64,000 bases of DNA, from assembly GCF_019175385.1 (NCBI RefSeq), contig NC_083337.1, positions 164,189,713 to 164,253,712 of the forward strand. Direction: 5' to 3'. Position 1 is the first letter of the stretch; every line of letters begins with the position of its first letter. The stretch is from Lycium barbarum (Eukaryota; Streptophyta; Magnoliopsida; Solanales; Solanaceae). The position numbers were made by a program, and so were the translations under genes. Positions 45,212-58,286 of this stretch are shown one piece after another. Below the pieces are notes generated by a model, which saw nothing but the letters and a program-made list of their open reading frames with translations, was not told where the DNA came from and ran no database searches.

Positions 45212-48200
45212 TCAAGATTGTAGACTGGAGTGAGATGGAGACGGGGACCTCTCTTTCCTCTTACCAGCCAAACCAGAACATCTATTTAAGCCATTCAGAC
45301 TTGTAAAACTATCTGAACGGCAAGAGTCTGCAATTTGATCACTGTGTGGAAGTTCACTAACTTGAGAAGCTTCTACACTTGCATGTTGTTTATTGTTGGA
45401 TTCACATGAAGCTTGTCTGGTGATGCAGAGCCATGTTCTTGATGACTCCTCAACGGCCTCACCTGCCAGAGGCACATGCCACGACCCATTCTCGGATTCC
45501 TGAGACAGGTGTATAATAATATGAGATGTAAACATCAAAAACTAACAATACTAGCCATTATTACATTAACTGAAAACTCAAAATATAGATAGAAAAATAT
45601 ATTAAATACCTTATCTAACTGATATTAAGGTAACCAGACGTCTAGAATTAATCAATAGGTCATAATAGATCATTTTTCATTTACTAATCCATACAATTGA
45701 AAGTTATGTCATCCAGAAATTTTTGTATATCCCAATATGGTACAGGCAAAATACATCAAATCACACCCAAATTATACCCGAAAAGTCGACTTCACACTCA
45801 AACTAATCGGGGGACCGATTACCCCCCCTGCACAATTAAAAAGTGAATTTATTTACCCCTGATACATCTATAACCAGTTGCATATGGGGAGGTGTTACAC
45901 ACTCGCCCGCCACGTCGGCACCACCTCAAAAATCTTCTAATTTTTATATTCTTTTCATTTTCCTTTCTTTATTCATTGATTTTTCTTTTATTTTTTTTGA
46001 AACTGGTAACTGGCATTGATTTTTCTTTTATTAATTATATTTTACACTAATTAATTCTTAATTGACAGCTAAAATCCTCCAACAATTATATCTTCTTCAT
46101 AATTAAAGAACCCCACCCACCCCATCTCTTATCCCACCGGAAACACCATATCCGCCACCACCGAAGCCACCATTACCCACCTTCTTCTTCCACAAAAAAA
46201 ACCACCACAAATACCCAACAATCTGTGCCGATTGCATTTCAACGAGAAAATCACATAGCAACTCGATTTCTTGTTTTTGCAATAATTTTTTTCTGCGTAT
46301 TTTTTGTTTTTGCAATAATTTTTTTTTGCATATTTTTGTTTGATGGGTGTTGAAATAGGTGGTAGTGGTGTTGTGATTTTCGGTGCAGCAGCAGATTCCA
46401 GTGGAAACAAATGGTTCACCACACTTGCGACATTAATCGTTTTACAATGAATTGACTTAATTTTGCTCTATACTTACTTTTCTGGGTTCTTTTGTTTAAT
46501 TTGGTAAGATTTGAAAGAAATTCCAAGTGCGATTTGGTCGGAAAAGTCTAATTCCGAGAAGGTTGATCTTTCTGAGTTCTTTTGTTTTTACTCATTTTGT
46601 TCTTCTAAGGAATGAGTCTCCTGTTTCTGCTGGATTATGTCCATTGAAGTCCTTTTGAAAGGATGGGAGTTTTCCGGCGAGGCGGTGGCTAATCAGTGTA
46701 ATAATGGGAGTCTTCTCCGATGAGTTTCGATGGGTTTTGAAAAATAAATCATGAGTTATATGCAGAGATTTCATGGGGTTTCCAATAGGACTCGTCATCT
46801 TCCCAATGGTTTTCTCCAGTGGTGAAATTTATGGTGGGTTTGATGAGAAAAATGGATTGATGAAGAAATTAAGTTGTAGAGAAGTGTTATGAGAAAAAAA
46901 TGAAGATGGGGCTTGTGTCCGAGGAAGGGGGGGGGGGGGGGGGGGGGGGGGGTTGGTGGTGGTTCCGTGATGAAGAAGAAGAAGCGTGGGGTGGGGTTAA
47001 AAAAATCTAAATTTGCAATAAAAAAAAAGAACAATTTTACTCAAAACGCGTTTTGTTTTTACTTTTTTTATATTTTGTGCCACGTCAGCTTTCAGGGTAA
47101 ATAAATTCACTTTTTAATTGTGCAGGGAGGGGTAATAGGTTGCCTGTATAGTTTGAGTGTGAACTCGACTTTTTGAGTATAGTAAGTGTGATTTGATGTA
47201 TTTTGCCTATGGTATAAGATGCAAAAGTTAAGGAAAAAGATCAAACTCCCAAAGAATTGATAGAACTATTAATGCCTTAGCTGAGATATCAATAGCTAAA
47301 GACACTTTAATCATTTCAACTCACTAATCAGAAACAAGGAAACACGCCACTTTTTTTTTTCTCTTTTGATAAAAAGACAAGGAAACTGTATAGCTTCATC
47401 TACGTAACCCTTTAAAACCACTGAATCAAGCATCAATCACATTAATAGAGTTGGCTGGATCATGGGCAGTGAAAGCCTATATCTATAGCATATAGATTTT
47501 TCTCTCAGTTTATCATCTGACCTCAAGAAACGTCTGTCAAGGAAAGAGCGCAGTTTAAAAGGGAATGAGAGCAAGATAGAGTATACCTGAATGACAACAG
47601 AATATGTGGGTGGCATCAGAAGCTTAATCTCCCCTTTAACCAAAGTGTACTTGACCTACAAAATTACCAAAACACATCAACTTGTCAAGATTTTTTTTTT
47701 TTTCCACGTTTATCGTTAAGAAGCATTATCTAATAAAATACCAAGACTGAAGCACCATGTAACAATTTACCACTAACTATAAGCATTATAATTGAAGAGG
47801 AGACAAATAATGAAAGAAAGAGAGCCTAGAGACAGACTCACCTAAAAGGTAATGAATGAGTGCCTGAAACAATTTTTAAACTCTTTATGACACAGATAAG
47901 ACCTTATCCAACATTCATTCATATGGTCAATGGCCCATTATAAAACTTACGAGGAGGACCGCATATTCACATACTTTATATGAGGACAATTTGGTTCAAT
48001 CCACCCAAAAGGTGATAGTGAAGATAGATAGGAACTGATCCAGTTTAGGTTGGTTGAGTAATGGGATAAAATAGTTTTGAAACTGCTCCTATTTTAGCCA
48101 CTAAAAGTGAAACTTTAGAGTTCTACAGTAAAACAAAAAATGTGCGTAGCTGAGTCGGCTAGCATCTAAGCACCTCTCAGCTAAAATAGTAACCTAGTAT

Positions 48201-51200
48201 TTGGAGACATTTTCACCTAAACTTAAAGTCTGGTTACCCCAACTGAAAAAGAGGTACAACCTAGTGAAAGAGAATGATCAAACCCAGTGGCGGATCCAGA
48301 AATTTTATATCATGGAATACACTGGTAGGGGTAAGATCTGCGTACACTCTACCCTCCCCAGACCCCACCATGTGGGAATACACTGAGTATGTTGTTGTTG
48401 TTGTTGGATGCTCAACTATATTTAGTTTGGAAATTGCTACATATAGTGGGTGCTCAGTTAATATATTTGAATGAATTACAAGATTTTGTATATAAATAAT
48501 AGTGTTTGTCACAAATAGCAATGGGTGATTAAGCACCCATAGTAATATAGGTCCGCCGTTGATCAAACCAGATGTCATCAGTCATAAATCATAATCTACT
48601 CAAGTAGATATAGAAACACTACTCTTTTAGAATGGTAAGTATGCTATATGCATAGAAGCACAAAGAATGTACCAAGAAAAATAGTTTTTTAAGCAATTGA
48701 ACCTGATGTCTTTCTTTCCATCTGGCAAAAAAGCTACTACCCAGGAGCTCAAAGATGTGATCTCTCATTTCATCATTTGTCACGAGCAAACACTTACGTT
48801 TCACTGCGGCATAAAGCCAGTACCTATATCATATTGCATGATGTCACGTAGTATAGATTTACTGAGAATGCTATAGGAAAATAATATTCAAATCATATGA
48901 CAAGTCAAATGGACAAGAAAAGAGGCACTTTCTCACTTCTCAGGTAAAAAAATTGAGTGTTGCAAATTCTTACAAGAGGTCTCAACAATGTAAAAGGTGA
49001 AGGAAATCAATGTGATATAACATTGCTATATTCAATTTTTCGTTGATCATTAGAATATTTTAAAAACAACCCTAGTGAAGATGGGAGAAAGATAGAAGTT
49101 CAAACAGTTCATTTTTTACCAGTCATCATTGGATCCAAAGGGTGTTCCGTATAGTATTTTTTCATTTATCCACTCTTCAAGCAACTCTCTATAGCCAGCA
49201 TCCTCAAAAAGTGCACGAACACGCTTATTATGTAATATAACCAGTGGCCACTTGCTGCTCCTGCTATGCAATTCTTTCACAACAGCAACAAGCTGCTCTA
49301 TTGCAATACAGGATGGAACATGAATCAAAAAGCTGTTTTAACAACATTAAATGGGAAAAACAAATGGAAGGCAAACTTGATAATATCAACCTGTGGAATA
49401 CTAAATCCACCCTCAGCAAAGTTCTGCTGGAAGAGCCCAACATTTGCTGCATCCACTACAGCCTCATAATCTGAATGCTTTTCCAACCAGTCCTAAACAA
49501 TTCTTGAGAAGTTAGGTGAAAAACTCAGAATATGCTTGAGAGACACAGCATATATGTCATGTTTGAATAGAAAAATTGTGGTAAATCACATTCAAAGAAA
49601 AAACTAAAGATAACCTGCTCACCTGAAATTCCTTAAAATTGGAATGGACTTCCCTTTCCATAGCCAAAGAAGCAACTGACTCCGCAAATCTTTCTGTCTC
49701 TGCTCTGTCAATATCAACACAAACCAACTGTTGCCCACAAGTTAGACATCTCCCATCTGGAGCTATTTGGGACCTCTGTACAAGCCATTTACCCTTTCCA
49801 AGCCATCCAAGACCATGCCAACCTCCCCCATTTTGTAAAATTGCTTCTTTCACCTGAACCATGTCCCAGTTGGATAACCCCACCTTAGTTGCCACTTCCC
49901 CTCCAAACCAACTCTGTATGATTTCTGCTGCCGACTCACTTACGCTCCTGATTGACATTCTCAGTTTATGTAAATACTGATAGACCTTCTCTTCCCTTTC
50001 TTTCTCCACACTCACCTAGAAGGTAAAAGTACATTCAACAATTATGCCTCGATAACAAATAGTTGGGGGGTCATCATTATGAACATTATGTAACTATTCC
50101 GCTCTATTTAGCCCAATTCATTCCTATACTGAATAATTTGAAGGTTAAAAGTTCAAGCGTTAAACAAAAAACTGCACATCAAAACTTGTTGAACTATGGA
50201 TCAGTGTATAGGTTCCTCCTTCCCACAAAACAAATACATGGTCCATTCTTCAAGTAGAGTAGAACCTAGCAACACCTCCACCCCAACCCAACCAGTCAAC
50301 CACATACAGAAGTGCAACCAAACCCAGAGATATTTAAATAGTAAACCAACAGAACAAAAGTTTTGACAAATGCAATAGTCAGGATTAGCTATATTAATCA
50401 CGTTTAACCAATGCACTCTAGTGTATTCGGGCCCATTTGTTCCAATCTTGAATAACTTGGAAGATAAAAGCGCAAACATAAAACAAAAGTACTCTCAAAA
50501 ACTCATAAAAAAATCTGCATATTACATTTCATTGGACTATTGATCAATGTACCAATTGGTCTTTCCCAAAAACATAATACATGGTGCATTTTTCTTATCA
50601 GCAAAAATATGGATAATGGTGCATTTTTATCTGAGTAAGTACAACTCTGCCCCCTAACCCAACACACAGAACAGCAACCCAGAAATATTTACAGATAGCA
50701 AAACCAAACAGAATCAGAAGTGCTAGTAACTGCAAAGCTCTGAAAAAAGACTGCATCTTTAATCACAATCTAAACAAACTAGAATTGCAATTACCTAACC
50801 GCTCATCAATAAGTTTATTAGCACTAACTGGAATAATACAAAGAGAAAAAAGAACTCACCTTTAACAACCCAGCATTCTTTTTATCAGTAAGCATATATA
50901 TAAAACATAGTGCATATAGTTGAAAAGTAAACTTTGCCCCCTCCCCCCAACACACATATGCAACCTAATCCAGAAATATTTACAGATAGCATCATAGCAA
51001 AACCAACAAAAACAGCAAAAGTGCTGGCAAATATAAAGAAGTGCAAAAAGACTAATTCTTGAATCACAATCTAAAGTTTATTACACATTAACTAGGACAA
51101 TACAAAGACACAAAAAAGAACTGACCTTTAACAACCCAACAAGCTCAGGTTCGTCAAGTTGCAACCCAATAGACCTCATATGTTCTTCAACTTGATAAGC

Positions 51201-51650
51201 CTTATCAGCTCCACCCATCTTAACAAAACAAAACAAAGCAGGCCCATAAGTCCTTAACTTCCCACAATTACCAACCCCTTTAGCTAACTCAAATGCTTTA
51301 TCACCATCATCAATTGCAGCAGCCAATCTAGCAACAGCTGTTACAGTTGCTTCATTAGGACTTATATTACACGTACCCATATGTTCATATACTCGAAACC
51401 CAAATTCAATAGCGGTGTTTTTGGTTTGTGGGTTTGAAACAGCATTGGAACAGATGTAAAGAAAAGAGTTGAAATGGTTATTGGAAAATTTGATTGTTGA
51501 AAGAAAAGATTCGTATAAGGAGATTGCAGTTGAAAGATCTTTGGTTTTTGAACAATTGTCTAGGTTTAAACGAAATTGTACTTCTGGTGTTGGGTTTTTC
51601 TTCTTCTTTTTGCTTTTCTCCATTTTTTCCCCGTTGTAATTGCACTTCAT
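45212..51650 (-). CDS. PRORP: protein-only RNase P (PRORP), nuclear type, complete, 7 exons
   Basis: Minus-strand exons: 51650-51126, 50015-49623, 49492-49391, 49292-49120, 48823-48703, 47655-47587 and 45499-45212; 1671 nt, 556 aa. PRORPs remove 5' leaders from precursor tRNAs with protein alone. Exon 1 holds a Lys-rich head and PPR helices (SCSKTKDL-like NCSKTKDLSTAISLYE, NISPNEATVTAVARLAA). Exon 2 finishes the PPR part and gives the zinc site cysteines GRCLTC (C265, C268), completed by H469 and C486 in WHVPL and RTWLC. The NYN metallonuclease has VVDAANVG (D320), GSNDDWYW (D396, D397) and VTNDEMRDH (D415, D419). No organelle-targeting leader is evident, so it resembles nuclear PRORP2/3. The start is at MKCNYNG by homologue length; in-frame ATGs also exist at 51779, 51729 and 51621. 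The exon 4 acceptor could lie 3 nt earlier, adding one Gln. Confidence 0.95.
45744..47207. mobile_element. Mutator-like long-TIR element in last PRORP intron
   Basis: The left aggcaaaatacatcaaatca and right tgatttgatgtattttgcc are inverted, and the match runs well over 100 bp (ggggtaataggt/accgattaccccc, aagtgaatttattt/aaataaattcactt). The flanks share tatggta (45736-45742, 47208-47214). The interior codes for nothing recognisable and contains a poly-G tract at 46928-46952. Confidence 0.7.
46928..46952 (+). repeat. poly-G tract
   Basis: About 24 consecutive G inside the Mutator-like element. On the sense strand of PRORP this is a C run in an intron. Similar G/C runs are at 11139-11156 and 62959-62978. 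Confidence 0.9.
48285..48561. mobile_element. hAT MITE with perfect 8-bp TSD in PRORP intron 5
   Basis: Inverted ends cagtggcggatccag and ataggtccgccgttg; identical flanks atcaaacc (48277-48284, 48562-48569). A TS SINE sits in its interior. Confidence 0.85.
48322..48417 (+). mobile_element. TS SINE nested in a hAT MITE
   Basis: tggtaggggtaagatctgcg, tacactctaccctcc and tgtgggaatacactgagtat precede a (gtt) run, the 3' half of the TS family. It lacks the 5' tRNA-like part, so it is 5'-truncated or diverged. It is antisense to PRORP. Confidence 0.75.
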
Positions 51651-51765
51651 AGTTGCGACGGCGGCCTGGGCTTTGGAATAATATGAGGGTTTAGTACAGT
51701 ATATTAATTTTATTAAACCAGTGGCCATTTGGGACTCAAGTAGACTTTTTAAGACATTATTATTA

Positions 51766-52026
51766 CTCTCTCCGTTCACTTTTACTTATCTAGTATCTAA
51801 AAATAGATTTTGCTTTTACTTGTCACTTTTAGCATATCAAAATAAGATAATTTTATTTTTTCCTGTTTTACCCATAGTATTAATTACTCACTTCAAATCA
51901 TTTTTAAAATCCAGTAAAAATATACATCAATTAATATGAATACATTGATAAATTATACACTTCACTTATTATTTCTTAGATAATTTAAAAAGTCCAAAGT
52001 ACATAAGTAAAAGTAAACGGAGGGAG
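51766..52026. mobile_element. Stowaway MITE at the PRORP 5' side
   Basis: Ends ctctctccgttcactttta and aaaagtaaacggagggag, flanked by TA. It begins about 115 bp upstream of the chosen PRORP start codon, so it lies in its promoter or leader. Confidence 0.85.
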
Positions 52027-53230
52027 TACTTCCTCAGTTTCATTATTTTTGACGGAACACGACATAATAAAGTATATCCATAAAGTATATACACACTTGC
52101 CGATGCGTGACAAAGTAGTTAATTAACTGATTACTTGTGGCATTTGGGTCTAAAATAATAGTTAACAATGAATTATGAGAAAAAGAAAAGAAAAAAATAT
52201 TTTTCAACAAAAATAAAAATAAAAAAGTCTAAACAAACTCCGCATACTTTTCGACTGAAAATGATTAGCTTTTGCCCAAAAAAAAATCAGGCGAACTTTT
52301 AAAATTTTCAGATTTATTTTCTTTTTTAGGTTGAAATTTTCAAAAAGGAGGAAGGGGTCGGTAGGGAAGAAGATGAGGTTGGGGGGTCGCTGGAGAAGAA
52401 TACAAAGAGTGTGTGCGCGTGTGTGGGGAGGGGTGGGGGTGGCCACCGGAGAAGAAGACAAACAGGGATGAGTGATTTTTTTCTTTTTTTGCTGATTTTT
52501 TTAAACCTAAAATTCATTTTTTATCTTAATTTTATACAATATTTTCAAAGAATGGTAGTGGTCTACATTTTTTCTAGTGGAGCAAGATAACAACGATGGA
52601 AGGTTTGTTAAAGGTAGAATATTAAGTGGAGAAGAAAAAGAAAAAGAATAAAGATGAAAAGAAAGAAGGAGGAGTAAATAAAAAGAATTAAGAAAAAATA
52701 CAATATGTTTTTTTAGCCTTTCCGTGTGCCTGTTTTGTGTGAAAATCAAGTAACTTGTCTAGTCAGCGAAAAGTGTTTAAATGGAACAGGCGGACCCTAC
52801 CTCAGATGTCTAAATGGAACGTGATTTTGTTGAGATGTCTAGTGAAAAATCTTGACCGTCACAACGGGTTGTCGTGAGTTTGGCCAAAACAAAATCTCAA
52901 AGGGTCAAATATAAAATTTAAAAGACCGAATACATAAATGAGCCCTTAAACTTGTCATGATTTTTCATTTTAGCACCTTAACTACTACTTATTCCTATTA
53001 GACCTTCAACTTATATGATATAGAAATAAGGAAATTAATTTTGGTGACCTTATAGGTCCAATAAATTGGCAAGGCGCGTATACACTTTATTATTAATCCA
53101 GTAATCCAGGTTTGGCGCAGTGTTTACGTTTCTTAGGCCAAGCTAAGCAACTCTTTATCTAGACTAGACTAGATGGTGATATTAGTACTACTACATATCA
53201 CTAAATATCCTCCTTTGCTTTTTGATTTTT
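52027..53230. other. gene-free stretch
   Basis: Low-complexity purine-rich sequence (52330-52470) and a segment at 52770-52850 with repeated tgtctaaatggaac words, which looks like a terminus of a long-TIR element whose partner I did not find. No gene is supported. Confidence 0.4.
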
Positions 53231-54254
53231 CAAAAAAAATCAAAAATATTTTTAACTTATTAGAAATAACTTAAAAATGTTATCCTTCCACTTATTGAAT
53301 CAAATTTGCCCCTCCTTCTACCTATTGGATCAAAAATGCCCTTAACGTTATTTGCAGAATTAAAATTGCTATTTTATTAATGGAATAATTATATGACATT
53401 TGATTAAATTTTAATTAAACACATGACATTTATTTATTGATCCACATAAAATTCTGATCCAACCCAAAAATATCCGACTCATCCCGTCATCTATCACTCA
53501 ACCCAAAATAAAATTGTTTTAAATTAGCACAGCTGAGCAATAAAATATTCATCTACCAACTTAGGCATAGTTGTCTCAATTATTGGGAGGCTTAAATGAA
53601 CATTCAAATTCCATGAAGAATGGGTCTCGAGCTACTTTGGTTACTCATAATTAATCTAACCCGTATGATATACTTCTCTTTATATTTTTTTTTTCTTTTA
53701 CTGACAATGAAATATTATATAAAAGAAGATTTTAGTTCGATGGACTCTACGGAGGATACTGGTCCTTGGGGAGTCATTTAATTTACAAATAAATTTGATA
53801 CAGAGGAAGGGGGTAACAAAATGCAAGAGATTCCCCTTATAGTTTATGCTACCACATTTTGCTAGATCATCTTGGTTGATTTCTCCGTAACAAATTTTAT
53901 TATTGAAAACGGGAGGTGAAAAAATGATTTTATTAGTATTTAGCTGCGTTAGGTAAAACAATTTTGTGTTGGGTTGAGTCATGAATGAGTCGGCTTTTTT
54001 GGGTTAGGTTAGAATTTTATGTGAACTGGTTAAGACCACCTGTCTAATTAGAATTGAATTAAGTATCATATAATATGCCGTTAATGGAGGGTAATTTTAA
54101 GCCTGTGGAAGAAGTGCATTTTTAAGTCATTTCTAATACGTTTAAGACGTTTTTATCCGATAGGTAGAAGGAGCGGCAAATTTGATCCAGTAGGTGAAAG
54201 AAGTATATTTGTGAACCATTTCTAATACTCAAGAACATTTTTGACCCTTTTCCG
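53231..54254. mobile_element. Mutator-like MITE with perfect 9-bp TSD
   Basis: Direct repeats ttgattttt flank it (53222-53230, 54255-54263). The ends are inverted over more than 100 bp, including aaatttgcccctccttctac on the left against gtagaaggagcggcaaattt on the right. 1024 bp, no coding signal. It lies between PRORP and the second FAR. Confidence 0.8.
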
Positions 54255-54904
54255 TTGATTTTTACTCTTTATCCAGATTAGTTCCAATAATAGAAAGTTA
54301 AGTTTCCCAAATTTACTTATCAATGAGTACAACAAGCTAGTGTGAGAAAATTCTTGGTCTCACGATGCATACGCCAAAGCGATCTAACATACTTATACAC
54401 TTAAGAACAATGTGTGTATGAAAGACACGTGTTTTATATTCATTAATTTTAATTAACATCAATTGCAAAGAATTATTATTTACCCTTAATTAATACTTAT
54501 CTGCACTTGATGTCTATATGAGATTATGTAAATTAATTTTAGCAGTTAGAAATTAAAGCAAACATGTATATCTCTTAACTATGCTTAAGTAAGAAATGTG
54601 TGTCAGAAATACATTTCACTTACTGTTATACTAATATTGATATAAATACTGCGTGGTAACAGAGGACAAATCAAACTTAGCCCAATTAATAGAAGGCATT
54701 CAAATTAATACGACATGTGTGTACACGCATCCATATCAATATGAGAAGATAGGGTAGAAGATAGACAATATGGATACGATAGCATTGAAGGAATTAATTA
54801 CAATTGCCGGCTCACAAATGTTGTCACTAAAACGAACCACACAAAAACCATAAAATAATGAGAAATAAATATATTCGATTTGAAAGATCAGTTAGTAAAT
54901 CTTC

Positions 54905-54913
54905 TATATATAT
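54905..54913 (+). promoter_or_regulatory. candidate TATA box for acyl-CoA reductase 2
   Basis: tatatatat about 120 bp before the ATG, similar in spacing to the candidate in the paralogue. Weak because the region is AT-rich. Confidence 0.35.
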
Positions 54914-55028
54914 TGGTACATCAATACATGTGTGCATGCATCCATATCAATAACAAGTAGCACTTACATTTTTATATTTTTATTTGCCTGAATTTAGCAA
55001 GAAACTTACCTGCCCGTTGCTCTCCTCA

Positions 55029-58000
55029 ATGGAATCACGTACAATACACCAGTTCCTCCAAGGCAAGACTCTTCTCATTACGGGTGCCACCGGTTTCCTC
55101 GCAAAGCGTACTCTCTCTCTCTCTCTTCTATATTTTCATATATACTCTTTCAGAGAGTCAATTTGATTTTTTTTTTTTTATAATTCTAGTGTCCGGACCA
55201 GCTTGCATGTCAATTTGATTAGTCTTCGAAGCTAAATTGAAGTAGATTAATTTTTAAATTATAAATTATATGTTCAAAAACTATTCAAAAATTATTATAA
55301 GTTGTAATTTTCTCATATTAATAAAGTGAAAAAATATATCTTAATATGATGGTCAAAGTTCATATATTTTGACTCTCAGGAAAACAGTACGTGACAAGTA
55401 TTTTGGAACGGAGTACCAAATTATATTGATTCCTAATTCCTGTAGCCCTAGTTCCTTGGTAAACAATTTGACAAATTTGCATTTGTTTTTATAATGTATG
55501 CAGTACTTGTGGAGAAGATACTTCGTGTTCAACCAAATGTGAAAAAGCTCTATCTTCTGATAAGAGCTTCGGACAACAACTCCGCTAGAGAACGCTTCAC
55601 TGATGAGGTAAGGACCAGATTAATCCTTAATTTAAATGTGTTTTGGAAGTCAATGTCATTAAATTTGAAAAGAATTCTAACTGAGCTTAAGATTGTGTTG
55701 CCAATGATCATGCACGCATTTATAATAAAACACATACCCCTAGTACTTTTAGGCTAAGGAATAGATATTAGAGTTTGAGCAACCTAAAAAGGGATTACTC
55801 CCAAATATTGCGGTGGAATGGACAAAATCCCTTCATTCTTAACCATAGAGTCTCGGATTCAACCCTGTGAATAAATTAGTCCCTTCGTCCCATATTACTT
55901 GGTCACTTTCCCTTTTGTATGCCCCTTAAGAAATCATAAATAAAAGATGTATTTTACTACTTTATCCCTATTTCTCTAATAAATACATTCTAATCAATAT
56001 TGAATATTTTTCAAGACCATTTAATATTAAGGGTAAGATGAAAAAGATTTAATTAATTTTACCTTGATTTTGCATAATGTGGCCAAGTAACATGGACGAA
56101 GGGAGTATGTAAATAATTTTTAAATAAAGAAATGTGTCAACTTTTTTTTACTCCTTCCGTTCTATATACCTTGTCCACTTTCTCCTTTACACCCCTTTAA
56201 GAAATTATATATGAAAGTGCACTTTTACTATATTATCCTTATCTCTCTCCAATAAATTGCACTTTAATTAGTATTGGTTACTTTGAAAAACAATTAATGT
56301 TAAGGTCAAAATAGGAAACATTTAATTAATTTCATCTTGATTTCATAAATGGACAAGTATTCGGGACGGATAGTTTTAGTCATATGGACAACTAATATGG
56401 GACGGAAGGAGTAGTTGGGTATTTTATATATAGCCTAATAAAGAGAAAAAAGCTTTCTTAGCTTGGTTTTAATAACTATATAGAAGAGCGGTTTGCTCAC
56501 TTTTTCGTCGTTAGTCATGGCATTTTCACAAATAAAAAACTATATAGAAGAGTCAGTTTGCTCACTTTTTCGTCGTGACATTTTCGCAAATAAAATAAAA
56601 AGTGGGGGTAGACTCAAGATTTTCTGTCATTTTTTTCTTTTAGCCCATGTGCCTCCAACAAGTACACATTGCCATGTGTGGGGATGATGACCGTTGGAGC
56701 AAATAGTCTCTGTCATTTCTGAAAAGTGGGTGTCTAAACGTGGCCCCACTAGATTCAAGAATCAAGACCATTCAATTTCTTTTTCTTTCTTACTAAAAAA
56801 AACTAGCACGACATCTACTGTAATCTAATTAATTGTTTTATTTTGCTACTTTCAATTAAAGTAAACTATTCTTTCCGGATAAAAAAAAATGTTCACTTAG
56901 CTCTTTTTTTTAGTCAAAAAAAGTATTCACTTATTAAATAAAAAAATAATTAATCTTATCTTTTCAAATTTGTCCCTATTAAGTGTTATGTGACCAAATC
57001 ATAATGCCTATTTAATTAGGGATAGTTAGTCAATTTACATTTTTTTTTTTTGAGTGAGTAGTTTCTTAAGGGGTGTGTAAATAGTTAAATGGACTCTTTT
57101 TTTTATCTGGACGTAGTGAAATATCTAATAAAAAAAAAGATAATAGGTTCACTAAAATAGAAAAATAGTATTCTTCATTTCAATTTAAGGGTTTCCATTT
57201 AATTAGATATGGAATTTTAAAAAATCAGAATTTTTTTTAAATCTTATAAATATTAAATTAAGGATTATGTAATATACCTAAACTCTCTTCGAATTTTATG
57301 GTCTTAAACATGCAATGTAAATTTGAATTAAAGAACCAAATAAGAATGGCATACTAAAAATAAAAATAAGATACTTGAATTGAAACGGAAGGATTAGCTA
57401 TAAATTTAAATAGAATATGTATTATGAACTAATAAAATTTTAATTTATTTTTCAAACTTACCAAATTAAAATTTGATAAACAAGTGTTACTTTGGGTCCA
57501 ATTTATAATACTGACAATATAATATTTTTACATTTTAAAATTAATCAAATCAATTTTTCATCTGTTATAACGGATTGCTTGCATTATTTTTCAAATTAGT
57601 TCATAATCGTTAATACTAATATTATTTTGTCCCAAATAAGAAAGGGAAAGGAATTATTTTTACGTAAATTGTCTCTTTTTAAAATATTAATAAATTCCAT
57701 GTAATATTATATTGACAAATTTAAGTTTTCACAAGCTTTTTGTGCATAACCAAATATAATACTGTGATATTCTTTTTAACTATTTGGTCCCTGCAATTAT
57801 TTATTCTAATTAATTTGATACATAACTATAAATCGTAAATAAAAAAAACTTCAGTAAAAGAATTTAAAACTAAATCTAGATAGGATAGTCTAAAAATACG
57901 CTCATGATCTGAAATTAAATGTAGTATTTTTCATTATAGTTACTTAAATAATACTTTTAATTATGCATCATTTTATCATGAACAAAGAACTGAAAAATAA

Positions 58001-58248
58001 TCATCGTATCGTGCTAACATTCTTTTTTATTATCATTAAGATAAATTACAGGCTTAGTTTTTTTTCAAAAATGAGTTAGACTCACTCCTCCGTTATAAAT
58101 TCAACTACTTAGCCGAAAAAATGAAAAGTAAGCTCTTCAGCATAACGACGTATAATAATTCATCCTTATAAAATTATAATTTCAGTTTATGAGCAAGAAA
58201 TTGGAAGTAATGATCTTTAGGACAATAATGCATAATGGCTCATCCTCA

Positions 58249-58286
<38 letters not shown>

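Noticed and set aside
46103..46422. minus-strand Gly- and Lys-rich open frames
   Set aside because: These lie in the interior of the Mutator-like element in a PRORP intron; low complexity only.
52204..52517. two Pro/Leu-rich minus-strand open frames
   Set aside because: Low-complexity purine-rich strand read in reverse; no conserved motif.
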